Shown: positions 1 through 14,249 of the stretch, piece after piece
How positions within the stretch are numbered: position 1 is the first letter of the stretch
Layout of the letters: every line of letters begins with the position of its first letter
Assembly: GCA_016098155.1 (NCBI GenBank)
Contig: JAAAJB010000095.1
Coordinates: forward strand, 1-64,000
Direction of reading: 5' to 3'
DNA from: Actinomortierella ambigua
Taxonomy: Eukaryota > Mortierellomycota > Mortierellomycetes > Mortierellales > Mortierellaceae
Length of the DNA: 64,000 nt
Position numbers and translations under genes: made by a program
The notes under the pieces: generated by a model
Seen by the model: only the letters and a program-made list of their open reading frames with translations
Database searches by the model: none
What the model was told of the DNA's origin: nothing

Positions 1-29
<29 letters not shown>
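1..29. repeat. (AG)n microsatellite at the window edge
   Basis: About 15 perfect AG units open the window, followed by shorter GA-rich runs to about 75. Seen directly. It may continue beyond the window. Confidence 0.9.
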
Positions 30-32
<3 letters not shown>

Positions 33-2992
33 CATGTGTGTGTCTGTACGAGGAAGAGAGAAAGAGAGAGAGAGCCGAGAGTCAGGGTTGCTGACACGCT
101 CTGCAAGGGGGTGGGTTCAAATGCCCATATAGAGATACCCACATAGAAGAATCGATCACCTACATTGGGGCGGGGGCATGATGTGTAAAAGAGTGCTGCA
201 GCGTCGATCGTTGCAGTAGATGGGTCGTGTGTGGAGCAAAGAGGAGAGAAAGAGCAATCGGATGAGGTGAGGTAGCCTTGGTGAGCGAGTGCGTTTGGAT
301 GCAGAATGAGCAACAGCAGTCTGTACAGCAAGCAGTGTGTAGTAGGTCAACAAGAATAAAAAGAGAGTTATGGAGTTTGGGGGACCATAGGTGGATATAA
401 ATATGCCCGATCGACCAGTAGAGGGGGTCAAGGCAGCCAAGAATGGATCTTTTTTTGCCGTGGTGGGGAAACGAATGTCAGGAGTACAGTCGATACACAA
501 GGGAGTAGCTCTCTCTTTCTCACTCTCTTCTCTCTCACTCTCGCTCTTCTCGCTCATGCGTCACTTGTGGCGACAATGGCCCAGAGAGTGAGAGTCAGAG
601 ACAGAAAACTGGAAAAGAAGAAAATAAAGGATAGGAGTAAGGAGACGAGGGGAAGAAGGGATGGGCGTGAAGGGGACAAGGAGAGCAAACATGAACCAGG
701 CAGGTAGGTAGGCAAGAGAAAAAAAAAGAGAGTAGCGACAAAACGACGTACATGAAAGGGGGTATCATGGCAGTAAAGGGAAAAAGAAAAGAAATAGGCC
801 GCAGATGTCGGCGATGTGTCAAATAGACACGGTGACCGATCTTTTGTCGCGGCAATGCTAGGTAAGCAATGGACTCAGGGAAGCATCCGTTTGGTTTGGT
901 CACGGTGCAAAAGGAGTGGGGTTCATTTTTTTTTTCACGGGGCGCATAAAGGTAGGGTTTTGAGCAATTTGTAACAAGTACGCCGCATGCACCGTGCAAA
1001 GGCTGTTTTCATGCCTTATGGTCCTCGTGGGCTTTGTCAGCCAACGCCTGCAGTCGAAACATGAATGGACGTCCACGCCTGTTGTCGAGAGAGACCAGCT
1101 TGTTGCGCACGCTCGTGCGAAAAAATGAAAGAAAGAGACGGGGAGAAAAAAGTTTTACGCGCTCGAAAGCCTACGCGCCCCAAAGCCTACGCGAATCCAC
1201 TCAAGAACCATAGTCTGCGTCAGAAGCTTAAGTGTTTTTTAGAGAATTCAAGACAAAGAAAGGGTGTTCAAGAACATAGACACGACGCTAAGGGGTCACA
1301 TCTGCTTATTTGTTTGGTTCTTTGTTGTTTTGTTTGCTTCCCTTTATTGTTATTGAATGCAATCTTCCCCGAAAGCTCGTCTCCTATCCTGACGTTGAAA
1401 AACTGGGGTACTTGGTTTCGCTATCTCAGCACGAAGCCAACCAGCCAGCCAGCCAGCTGCAATGGTCAGTGGCATAGTATATTTTTTTTAAATAAAGAGA
1501 GAGCTTGATTATAAAGAAACGGTATAGGCCCCATCGTCACCCAGAAAAAAAAAGAGTGACAGAGAGCAGAGGAGAGAAGAAGAAGGCGCCTCCTCGCTGT
1601 GTTTCTGATCACCAAAGTAGCGCTCACGGTAACCGAACAAAGCTAGATGTTGCGCTCAGATAAACGCACCGGCCAGGCCTAAAGTAATTCTGTTGGCTTT
1701 ATTCCGAATGTCGACTGCCAGGAGAGAGAGCAAGAGAGAAAGAGAGAAAGAAAAGAGAGAGAAGGGGTGAGAATGTGTGGAAGAGTTTTGTGTCGTGTTG
1801 TGTCGAGTTGTATTGTGTTGTGTTGGATGGAATCGAGTGAGCAGCTACCTCCACCACTACTGAGAGTAATGGGTGTTGCGGCGGAGACCCTCATGGTTTC
1901 CCAATGGAGAAAGAGTGAAATAGACAGACAGACAGAGAGTGGGGAGAAAGGGATTGAAGGAGAAAGGAAAAAAAGGAGAGACCATTGGGAGCGTGAGGGA
2001 CTGCGCCTCGCCTCTTCGGCCCCAAGGGTCCATCATCCCCCTCCTCTCCTCCTTCCTCGTTGTCTTCTTCACCCTTACGCCCCCGGCGAGGTCCTCTGCT
2101 ACTCTCTCCTCTCCTCTCCTCCTCTCTTTTTTTTTCATACTCATACTGTTCTTCTTCCTTCCCTCCGAACCCCTCGTTGGTTAAAACTGTCTCCCCAAGT
2201 GCGTGGTTACCTCTACACGTCACCATGTATTGAAATGCTTGTGCTCACGATCCAAAATCGACCATACTGCTTCGCAATGGTACAATGACAATGGTGGTTC
2301 ATTTTTATAAGGTACCACCATTTGGTCTTGGTTACAAAGGTACTACGTTTGGTGTAGTTGAAAAAGGACACCAACTTCTTTTTCATATTTGCTGCTTCCA
2401 ACCACAGTAAGACATGGTGACACACTCATGATCCCCCCCCCCAAAAAAAAAGGCGCGTGCGCACGAGTGACGGGGGCACACGCCGGGGCAAGGGATCTCA
2501 AGGAGAGAGAAACATCATACAAGGTCAAGTGCCCTAGGCAAAATAGGAACAAGAGTTTCCTGCCATCTTCGCGTAGCCTAGGGAGATAAAGACCTACACA
2601 AACTCTTGAGAGCAACATGAAAATCGCTCCCACTCTCCCCTACGTTCCATGCCGTCGTCACACATGCAGACTTGTTTCAGCCCATGGACGGCGACTGTTC
2701 ATAAACACGCCAGTGTAGCTCAACGACTTTCAACAACCTTTGATGGTCACCATGATGAAATCCCATTCATGCGTATTTTTTTTGTTGTTTTGTTATACAG
2801 GATGATGCCTTCGTTTTGAAAGGGAAAAAAGACATGAAAAAAGAACAATGGATAGCATTACACGACTCTGGACAGCGAGAAGAAGAGAAGAAATGGATCC
2901 TCCATCCAAAAAGACAAGAGTTTCATCGAGAGGTTGACAACAAGAAAGAAAGAAAGAAAAAAAAAAGAATTGAAAGACAGAATCCTAAATGT
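30..2992. other. Intergenic, no supported gene
   Basis: Three kilobases of GA/CT-rich DNA downstream of the PP1 gene. Open frames here are short, biased to Ser, Leu, Arg, Glu or Lys, and show no domain motif. A TG-rich tract at about 1785-1827 resembles the reverse complement of a CA-rich tract at about 5126-5175. I see no RNA gene and no transposon. Confidence 0.55.
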
Positions 2993-4577
<1,585 letters not shown>

Positions 4578-7500
4578 GGTGAAGTTAGGGTGCAATCAGA
4601 GGGAGGAGGAAGAGAGGGACGTCGGGAGGGATAAGGGGGATGACGATGAAGGAAGAGGAGGGATCTCTTCTGCCGATTAAGAAGACGAAGAAGACGAAGA
4701 GAAGGTTAGTCTAAATGCGTCGACCAAAAGGTTTTGATGATTGAAGAGGGAAGGCCAGGCGATGAAAGAGGGAGGGAGAAAGATGAAAGAGCAATCATTG
4801 TGTTCACCATAATAACCCAGCAAACTCAACTTTGCCCCCCCCCCACCCTCCAGACCTGACTCGCACTTTCTGTGTATCGGAGAGAGAAGAGAGAAAGAGA
4901 GAGAGAGAGAGAACCCGCTCTTCAAGGAATATAGGATGTGTGAAGACACGCGAGGGGAGGAGGTCTGTGTCTCGAACACTTTTTTCCCTCCCTCCTCCCT
5001 TCCCCTCCACCCACAATTCCAGCTACTCATTTCGCTAGAGCCATGGTAGTTGCATGGAAGGAGAAGTAACGTAGGAAGTCGAGAGAGAGGGAGAGAAAGA
5101 GAGAGAGGAAGGGCCACCAATAACAGCAAGAACCAACAACAACACGACACAACACGACACAACACAAAACAACTCAATACAAACACACAGCACAACACAA
5201 CGCAACACAGGCCCCTCTCTCATCCCCCGAGGACAATGATGTGTTTATACATTGCTGCGTGTACATGTGTCGCAAGCGCAAAAAAGTGAGGGAAAAAGAC
5301 ATCCAGTCAAAAAGGGCTGAGAGGAAAAAGGGGAAACAAGGGGGGGCGCGGACACGTACAGTGCAAAGGGAGTGAGTGCAAAAGATCGAAGAGCAATTGG
5401 GCACTGACAGCCAGGACAACAACAAAGGGGTGGTTGGGTGGACGGACACGAGAGAAAAAGAGAGAGAGAGAGCGAGCAAGAGTGTTGTAGTGAATGTGTT
5501 CTCTCTTGCTTGCTTGCTTGTTTGCTTGCTTGCTTTGCTGGCTGGCCTCCCTCTTTCGCTTGCTCACTCACCTCATCTCCTTCACTCTCTCTCTCTCTAT
5601 CCCACTGACCGACTGACTCACACCACCCATTCACTCATCCACTCGTTCTCTATCTCGAAAACAACACAGCAAACAGACAGGAACATGAAGGGGGGGGGAG
5701 GGAACGGGTAGTGGCAAAGGAGGAGAGGAGAAAGGAGGGGCGTAACGAGGGCTAGGGGAAGGGGACGACGATGTTCTCTCTTCTTTTGTTTCTTCTTCCT
5801 CCGCCTTCCAGGTGATACCAAGTTGATGGCGTGAGGCAATGAGGGGGATGCAACCCCAACCTTGGTGCTCCATTGTTCACAGGCACAGCCTATGGGCCAA
5901 GAAGACCATCCCCACACCTCCTGTTGTCGTTGTCGTGGTTGTCGTAGTTGCAGTTGTTTTCATCAAGTCTCCTTCCTCCTAGTTCCTTTTTATTTTTTCT
6001 CATCCTCGTTGACACATAGCCCACACAGAAAAAAAGGATTGGTTTCGCACGGTTATGCAGTGTTTAAGGACTCTACAGCAGAGTCAAAAGGCTTGCATGC
6101 AACTCTGGTTCTCATCGACTGGCGGCGATGATGTTCACTCTTCACGCTTATGGAAGAAGGGAGGAGGAGTAGCACCTCTCCCCCCACTTGGGTCGGAAGA
6201 CCAAAAGCCATATTTTCCAAAAAAAGCAAGCATCCCGGAACCCTCGTTTATCCGGCTTTAGGGCAAGGATGCCTTGCCTGCTTACGGGGGCAGATAAGAG
6301 TAAAAAAGAGCGCTGATGGGGTATGCTCGATGGTCTACATGGAGAGTGTTGGGCTGCCATCAACATGGCGCTCCTGGTTATTTACCTGCAACGATGGATA
6401 AGGGGCAGGGAAGCGCGGGGATGTGCGATGGATGGATGGGGTGGGATGGGTGATGGATGCGATGGATGCGATGGATGGGAGGTAAAGTAAAAAAGGAAAT
6501 TGGGGATGCCTTTCCTGATCTCTCCCCCTTCAAAGGCTGCCCTTCTGTGTACCCCGTAAGCGGGAGATCACGCACCGCTCCTCCACATGCACACACGCCA
6601 GCACTTTGTAGTTGCAGTGGAAGCGAGACGAACGATGCCATGATTTGTTATTTTATTTAGGCTGCTCCTTTCACACCTCCCCTTCCTCCTTGTTCAGCCG
6701 CGCTTCTTGGGGGAGCGACACTGTGTCCGCCCAGAGTGCTGGTCTCGTTTTCATTTTGTCAATGGGTGCAATGACGAATAAAAGTGAATTGTTTCTAGGA
6801 GCGAACCAAAAAAAAAAGTAGGTATGTGACATGTTTGCCAAGAAGTTCTTTCTTTGCTTCAAGTGAATGGTCACTATGGCGACCGTGCTATATTGCTATC
6901 ACGATTTGAATGATTGCAGTATTGCAGTTGATGTAATATGACCCTCATTAATGGATAGTAGCACTTCTATGGTGCCCAGATGAGCAGAAAGCGTTCTAAA
7001 GGCAGCAAGCAATGTTGCTCTTCTCGATGGTAATAGTGCGGTCCTCCAACACCATCACCGTTAGAGCGTCGCGTATACTTTGCTGTAGCGTTTCTGTCCC
7101 TTTCGAACTTCTATTCCCGCTACTTCCCCTTCGTCGCCGTATATACCACTACTATTACCACGATACCACCCTTTCACTACCACTGCCACTAACCACTGCC
7201 ACCACCACTACCCAACCACTACTACTGCCTTGCTGCTGCCCTTGTGCCAAAAACAAAGCGATCTTTGCGACTCCAGCGCACACGTGACAGCCCTTGGCCT
7301 GGAGGTGGGTGGTGGCTACTTTTTTTTTTTTGTTCTAGTCTTGGTGGAGCAGGTTGAGAGTGAATCAGAAAGGCAAGAGTTCATTTGTCATTGAGGCATG
7401 TTCTCTCTCTCTCCCTCCCTCCCTCTCTCCCTCTCTTTCTCTCTCTGCCTCCCTTTCTTCTTCTCCACAATCCAATTGCCGAGAGAGCCAGCAGGGTCCG

Positions 7501-7590
7501 GCCTGCACCAACCTTCCATTATTCCACCCCCGACATCATTGGTCCATCCTCCTCCCTGCCACCCACCATTCGTCCCCATTGTCTTGCCCT
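4578..7590. other. Divergent intergenic region between PP1 and the MTMR14 homologue
   Basis: Three kilobases between two divergently transcribed genes, so both promoters should lie here. It holds GA/CT microsatellites (about 4880-4912, 5085-5110, 5456-5475 and 7400-7445) and a CA-rich tract at about 5126-5195. Apparent frames are simple-sequence translations. I see no coding gene and no clear TATA box. Confidence 0.55.
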
Positions 7591-10500
7591 ATGAGCACTA
7601 GAAATCTCTGCCAGACGAGCCAGGTCCACCGGCTGTACAGCTTGTACCTCCATTTCGATGCCTCGCACAGTGCAAAGCACGAAGACCCTGAGGTAACAAG
7701 CGGCACCGGCAGTGGTGATGACTATCGGAGATACGACTAGGAGGGCACAGAGACGAGGAGGATACGGTTGATGATATATGAGCGAATGACAGCAGAGCCT
7801 ACAAAGGAACGAGACACTTTTTTTTTGTCCGCCTCTGGGTGGAGGTTGCAGGTCGGGCATGCGCAAACGAACCGAGTGATATCCACACGCCATGGGAGTT
7901 TTATCCCGTTCTCTCACTTGCTTCCGCTGTTTGATTCACTTTGCTACACATCAACCCCCCTCCCTATCTTCTGCCTTTCCCTGCTGTCTCTTCGTCATGT
8001 TTGTGCCCTCCCTGTGTCGTCCCTCTGTGTCTCCTTTGTTTACATACCCTCTCTTTCTCTCTCACTCGACAAATCTATAGTGCAGGGCCGTCCTTGATCA
8101 GTGCTTCCAGCTGCTCGAGAAAGACTACATCGTTGGCCGGGTTGACAACCGCAATGGGCAGCTCTGCTCCACCTATCCTGCCGAGCTGGCAATCCTGGAG
8201 GGCGTAAGAGACAACACCACGAAGGACTGTCTGGAACCAGTTCCCTCCCGTGACCACCTGGAACATGCACAATCGGACAGTTTCATACATCCTGTCCCTG
8301 CAGCACACACTCCGCCAAAGGCAGGCCGTCCACAACAGCAACAGCCTCAGCATGCAGACATCCCAATCGGGGTTGCGCCGCAGGCGAGTGCTTTTCAGGT
8401 ACCACCGCTGCATGGATCTCCACTGCCACCACCACCGCCACACGACCCAGCGGGTGAGATGGACCATGATCAGAGCTATGATTTGGACGATAGCAGCATG
8501 ATGTCCTTTCAAGACATCCGTGCCGAGCTCGACCTGGTCCATCCAAACAGCCTCGACCATGCCCTACTGGCAAGCCAGACAAACGCACAATTTGGTCGTA
8601 GGAATATCCTCCCGTTCCCCTTCCGGATCACTCCAATCAAATCGGGCAATGCTGCCAAAAGTCGCACAGCTTCGCCTGTCAATGTACCTCTTCCCCCATC
8701 TCCTCCTCCTCCTCCCTCTCGCACTGTGCATGATCCGTCGCTTGCTGCCACCCACAAAGGTCCGTGCCCCCCTCTCCATGGTGTTACTGTTGTTGTGATG
8801 TTGACACATGCCCCTCTCTCGCCAATCTTCCTCTCCCTCTTTCCCCTCCTCATTCTCATGCTCACTGCGTTGAGACTTCACCTGCCTTTCTCAGTTAAGC
8901 TCATTCTTCTTCTTCTTCTTCTCCAAAATGTGTTGCCACCCCCCCCCCCCTTTTTTTGTTTTGTGACTCTCCAATAGTAAACGACACCCAAGAGCTGCTC
9001 CGCCTTTTTGAGAAATCACACTTTGCACGCGTGCGTGCTCGATTTGTAGTTCCATGCATCCTTGTCCGAGGCAAGAATGTGTGTCGCTCAGGAACCCTGT
9101 CGAATGAGGTTGAAGTTTTTATGCACAATGTCAACCAAAAGTTCAACGACCTGAATCAGAAGCGAAAAACGTTCATGTATGGTGCCGGAGAGAAGAGGTA
9201 TGTCTCTGTGTCGTCTTCATGCTTGCCAGGAGAGATGATCATTTCAACAGTATCCACTGTTTCTCAATACACCCAACCTTCCTATGACAACACCTGCGGC
9301 TCCTTGTAGCCCCGATAAGGAAGATCGAGAATCTTCGTTGACTAAGCAGAGGTCGGAGGATATTGCGCTGTTGCATCGCCTGGGCGTGGCCTACATTAAT
9401 GATCTCATGGTCGAGAATCGCAAAGTCAAGTATGTCATTCCAGTTCAGAAAGTCTTTTATGCGCGCATGTGTATTGTGTTCTTCATGGCAATATGGGGCT
9501 CATTATTGCAATCCTTTGTCTCTGAATAGGTATGGCCTGAAAGTGACATCATCGGAGAAGGTGGACTCGTTTGGACGCTATTCCAGCTTCAAGTTGGTCG
9601 CCACACCATACCCAGGAGTAGAGTTTTTTCAACAATTCAAGGCCAATAAGTATTCGGCGCGCAAACTACGCTTTGATTGGTCTCAGACATTTGCCGATGC
9701 AGATCTTCAGCTTCCCAGTGGGCACACCGACAATCTCGGCATTCCTTGGAAAGACTACAAGCAATGGGATCTCAGTAGGTTGAACTTTTTTTTCTTTCTA
9801 TTACTCTTCGGGCATTATCGTTTATAGCCCTACCACACGTTTTGATTCATAATAAGTAACGCTTTTACATAACCCAACTCATTTCCCTAGTTGAGTTGAC
9901 GCAGAATTACCTTCGTCTGTATTTAAACTTCATTGCCGATGGGACCTACGACCCTTTTTCGCCAGCAAGACCAAGCACCGTTGATCCCAGTGGTAGTAGC
10001 AGCAGTGGCATTTTCAAGGAAAATGTTCTCACGCCTCATGGGCTCTTGATCCACTGCATTTCGGGTATGCCTAATTGTTTGTCGCTTTTTTCTCGGAAAA
10101 ATACTTTCAGATTGGGCACCTCTACTTACACCTTTGTTCCTAACAACCGTTCAATCATAGGATGGGACCGTACTCCTCTCTTTATATCCTTGCTCCGCAT
10201 CTCACTATGGGCCGATGGAGAGATCCACTCGTCTCTGAGTGCCGCCGAACTATTATACCTTACAATGGGATACGACTGGTTCCTTTTCAAGTATGCATCC
10301 TTACAATCAGTAAATCGTGATTACCGGCTATCATCCCCATCCTCTGACATTTTCTCTCTTTCTTTTTTTGCAATCCCTGGTAGCCACTTGCTTGCAGATC
10401 GCAGCTCGAAGGGAGAAGACATTTTTTATTTTTGTTTCTATTTTCTCAAGTTCATCTGTAGCGACGATTTTTCGCTTCAGCACATTACGCGGGTCGCCCA

Positions 10501-13500
10501 AGAAAAACCGAGACACGATGGCGCAAAGAACTCTAGTCCATCTGAAGGATCCGCCGACGATATATGCCAGAGCTGTCGCTGCCTCTCGCCGTCCGAACGG
10601 ATACGCCTTTACGGCGGTAGTGGCAGTTGTGGCGACACTGGGGGCTCTGCACCGAAGAATGATGCGTCTTCGTCGGTCGACGGTAAACCATCGAGCTGGC
10701 AGTTTGTGTCATTTGCTGCAGGTCCTGCAGCCATGACATCTCTCTCCAGCTGCAAGGACAGCCAACCACGATACGGCTCCCCACGCGGTAGTGTCAACGG
10801 CAATGGAGGTCCTTTAGCGGGCGGACGTAGTATTCCCACATCCACCGCAGGCGCATCTTCGCTGTCTTCCCGATGCCCACCTTTAACAGGAACACCATCT
10901 CCAAGTCAAGGCGGTTTCCGTGCCGCATACCAGAATCTCGCGGGTAGTAACAGTAACAGGCGCCCATCCCCGTCCAATCTACCCAGTCATTCGCCTGGAC
11001 CGTACGCTACCACGCCTTCCAAGCTTGGAGGGTGTGAAATGATGCGAACTGCCACCTCGCCAGACATTGGATCCAGCATTGCGGTCGGGAGTGGGGGCTC
11101 AACCAGTAGTAATGTCAGGGAATGTCCAGAGCGGAGCACCCGTAAGAGGGCCTCGACGTTTGATGGAGGACTACTGATCAGATCTGATGCTAGCGCAATT
11201 CACTCAAATGATGGGCACGAGTCAGATGACGAAGAGGAAAAGGACGACCGCGACATGGAGGACCTCACGAGTAGCGACGACGCTGAGCACGATGAGACCG
11301 GACATGACCGTCTGTTCACACCATCCCACCCAGCGGACGTGCCGCGAAAGTCGACTATTCCTAGAAGGTCAAAGTCGCCCCGCCAACATCGATACCAAGA
11401 ATGTCGCTACTGTCACCAGCAGTTTGCTATGGCCCGATCTCGATGTACTGACGATCATCGTGGATCATGTGGCGGTGTAGAGAAGACCAATGGATCGACG
11501 ACGACGCTGGACACAAAGGAAGGGACACTGCGGTATGATCAAGGCAACAGGGTAGGTAGCGGAAGTAGCTGTACCTCCTTTGCTTCCTTCCCTGGCGACA
11601 AGGACCAGCGATCTCAGCGACCCCAGAACCAATGTCCAGCCGATTCGGATCGTGAAGAAGTGTTCCAACTCGAAATCGAAGATAGTCGAGCGACCGCCAC
11701 CACCAATAACAGCGGTAACAATAGCGGCAGCAACATTAATAGGTGCCGCCAAACCGACCTTGTCCAGCAACGGCAATTGAATTCAAACGTATCACCTGCA
11801 ATGAGTCGGAAGAAAAAGTCACTCCTGGATCTTTTGCAGGTCGATCGCCGTGCGGAGGCCAACGACGAGCACGATGAGAATGAGGGCCGAGAAAATGTCG
11901 AGAGTCGTCGTGATGGGACCACAGGCGGCCGCGAGCGATTTTCGTTGAGCGAGGGAGAATGGGATCACCAATCGTCTTCCTCGCGTAGCGGTTCACAATA
12001 TGCTAGGCGCGCCTCCGTCTCCTCGTCCTTTGGTGCCAAAATCTGCGGCCGTCGCCGCGGCAGTCGCTCCGAGTTGGAGGACGAAGATGACGATGACGAT
12101 GATGATGATGGCGACGAAGGCATGGCGGGTAGTCTTGGATCGCTCCAATGCGGCCTAAATCTTGAGCAGCTCCAAAACGACCGTATGTTCATGCCGTCTC
12201 TGCAGGGCGTGTTTTCTTCTTCTGAAGAATCGGTGGGATATGCGGGGCTGCTTGCGAAGAATGGTAGGACACCTCTTGTAGCTCATGGGGGCGCAGTCAC
12301 CGACGGCACTCACCAACAGAAGCGACAGCAACAATCGCAGCAGCTGCAGGTAAAACAGCCCCAGAACAAGCAGCAGCAGCGACAACAAGAACAGCAACAA
12401 CAGCAACAACGTCGTCGGGCATCACGACCATCCCTGATTACGGAGCCGAGTCCCCATGGTGATGAGACATCTCAACGGACGGAATCTTTGAAGAGGGCGA
12501 CCAGACGCCAGCGGTTACGAGAGATTCGGAGGTTGTTTATGGAGATGCGACATGAGATTGGCGATGGTTCTCAACCACCAAGTCGAGGTGGACGCCATTT
12601 GCTGGTGGCTGCGGCAGCGACAGCATCTTCTGCTGTAGCAGGGGCGGCAGGTGTTGCAGGAATCACTGGCGTTAGCGGCACAGGCAATGGCACAACCACC
12701 AGTGGATATGTCGATGATCCGTCGGACCCGATGTTGTCCTCGGCACACACAGATGAAAACTCGGCGACTACGTTCCCGTTTGTTTTTGACTTGCCCAGAC
12801 ACCATCAGCACCACCTTGAGCATCCATACGAACACCATCAACACCGGCACCAGCGCCGTCATCAGTCCCAAGAAAGCCTGTATCCAGCGTCGTTGGATGG
12901 GCATCAGGCCGCCCTGTCCGCCACGGCGGCACCGTCAGCGCACAACTATGTGACCAGCTTCTTTGGAGCAAAATCACCATCACCCCCACTACGCGACTCT
13001 TCAGCAGTAGGCTTGGGGGCGGAGGAGGCATCGCTTAGCGTTCCATCTGTGGCAACGGGTCGAAAAAGCCCCTTTGAGTGGGCTGCCGCTGCAGCAGCGT
13101 CCATCTCAGCAGGGATAACGCTTCATGGCTCTCAGCAGCACCCGTACTCGCGCGATCAGCAACAGCAACAGCCACCCCTACAGCAACAGCCTGACCCCCT
13201 GCACCACCTCCCTCATCGTCCATCGATCCCTGAGGTTCCCGCGCATTTGATAATGGACCATTCCCAAGTATCTCTCCAGAGCCTGTCTTCCTATCCACCA
13301 TCAAGTGCCCAGGCAGCCACTGAAGACGACGATGACGACGACGACACTGACGACGACGACAATGACGCAAACGCACGCCGTCGTCACCAACATGTGGGAG
13401 GCGAGGAGTATGACCAGGATCCAGAGCACTTCCATGACGAAGACTCGATCGACTACTCTGCCAGCTTTATTGAGAGCTGTGATATCCCACCGTCGGCGAG

Positions 13501-13993
13501 CTTTCTACACTCGGAAAATCTTTTCACGTCGACGTTGGATCATCACCACCATGACGACAACAGTGACGGACGACGCCAGAGACTACCGGCCACGTCGCCC
13601 CCCTCACATCGTCTTTCACCTCGCCACCATCATCACCACCACGAACGCCGTCATCATCATGAGCGAACCGGCAACCATTCAACCTCGCGGGAGCAGGCAG
13701 AGTCGACCACGCCGCCTTCACCAACGTCGCCACTGGCATGGCAGGATGATGATTCATCGCCTGCACCGGACCACCACATTCGTCATCGTAGTGGTGATCG
13801 TGGACAAGCGTACCCCATCCAACGGACCATAACACCAACATCATCGGCGACAATAATGACTAGCACTATTACTACCACTAATTCTGCTTCGACAACACCA
13901 TCATTATCCTCGCCACCCATCACCACCCCTTTGCCACGACTACGAGGTGCCAAAGAGCGCGCGCGTGAGAATGGATGGGGAAAGGATTGGTAA
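7591..13993 (+). CDS. MTMR14: MTMR14-like (Jumpy-type) phosphoinositide 3-phosphatase with very long C-terminal tail
   Basis: Predicted to dephosphorylate PI3P and PI(3,5)P2, as MTMR14/Jumpy does, opposing autophagy and endosomal PI3-kinase signalling. Eight exons (7591-7692, 8081-8759, 8978-9197, 9310-9429, 9530-9774, 9891-10064, 10161-10290, 10384-13993) join in phase to 1,759 residues, against about 650 in human MTMR14. Hallmarks are INDLMVENRKVK, VTSSEKVD, TPYPGVEFF, and the CX5R loop CISGWDR at 511-517 (split by an intron), followed by TPLFISLLRISLWADG and YDWFLF. After the kept DRSSKGEDIFYFCFYFLK block comes about 1,150 residues of Ser, His, Gln and acidic low complexity. Inside it lie a Cys motif (C897, C900, C911, H915, C919) and RQRLREIRRLFMEMRHEI, resembling the end of the animal protein. 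The first exon is the least certain part. Confidence 0.9.
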
Positions 13994-14214
13994 GTTTTTG
14001 TAGAACGCAAGACAAAAAAGCAAAAAATCAAAACCGTACCACATGGTACTCATATTTGGTGCTCCCCCCTCCCCTTTTTTTTTCTTCTTATTTTGGTCAT
14101 CATAGGGTGTCTGGCATTTTCGTATAGTAATTCATCCTTCGCGTTCTCTTTTGATATATATATATACATATAAAAAAAAGGCTCTTTTTCATTTCAGTGC
14201 GAAAATGAAGGAGT

Positions 14215-14229
14215 TTTATTCTTTTTATT
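14215..14229 (-). terminator. Polyadenylation signals of the WBP11 gene
   Basis: Two AATAAA hexamers on the minus strand (14229-14224 and 14220-14215) begin about 20 nt downstream of the WBP11 stop codon. They lie in the 256-bp spacer between the convergent MTMR14-like and WBP11 genes. Confidence 0.55.
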
Positions 14230-14249
14230 ATGCTTTTTTGTCTTTTTTT

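Noticed and set aside
74..135. tRNA-like segment with GGGTTCAAATGCCC resembling a T-arm
   Set aside because: The closing T-stem pair is wrong (G opposite G), and no D-arm, anticodon stem or acceptor stem can be formed around it.
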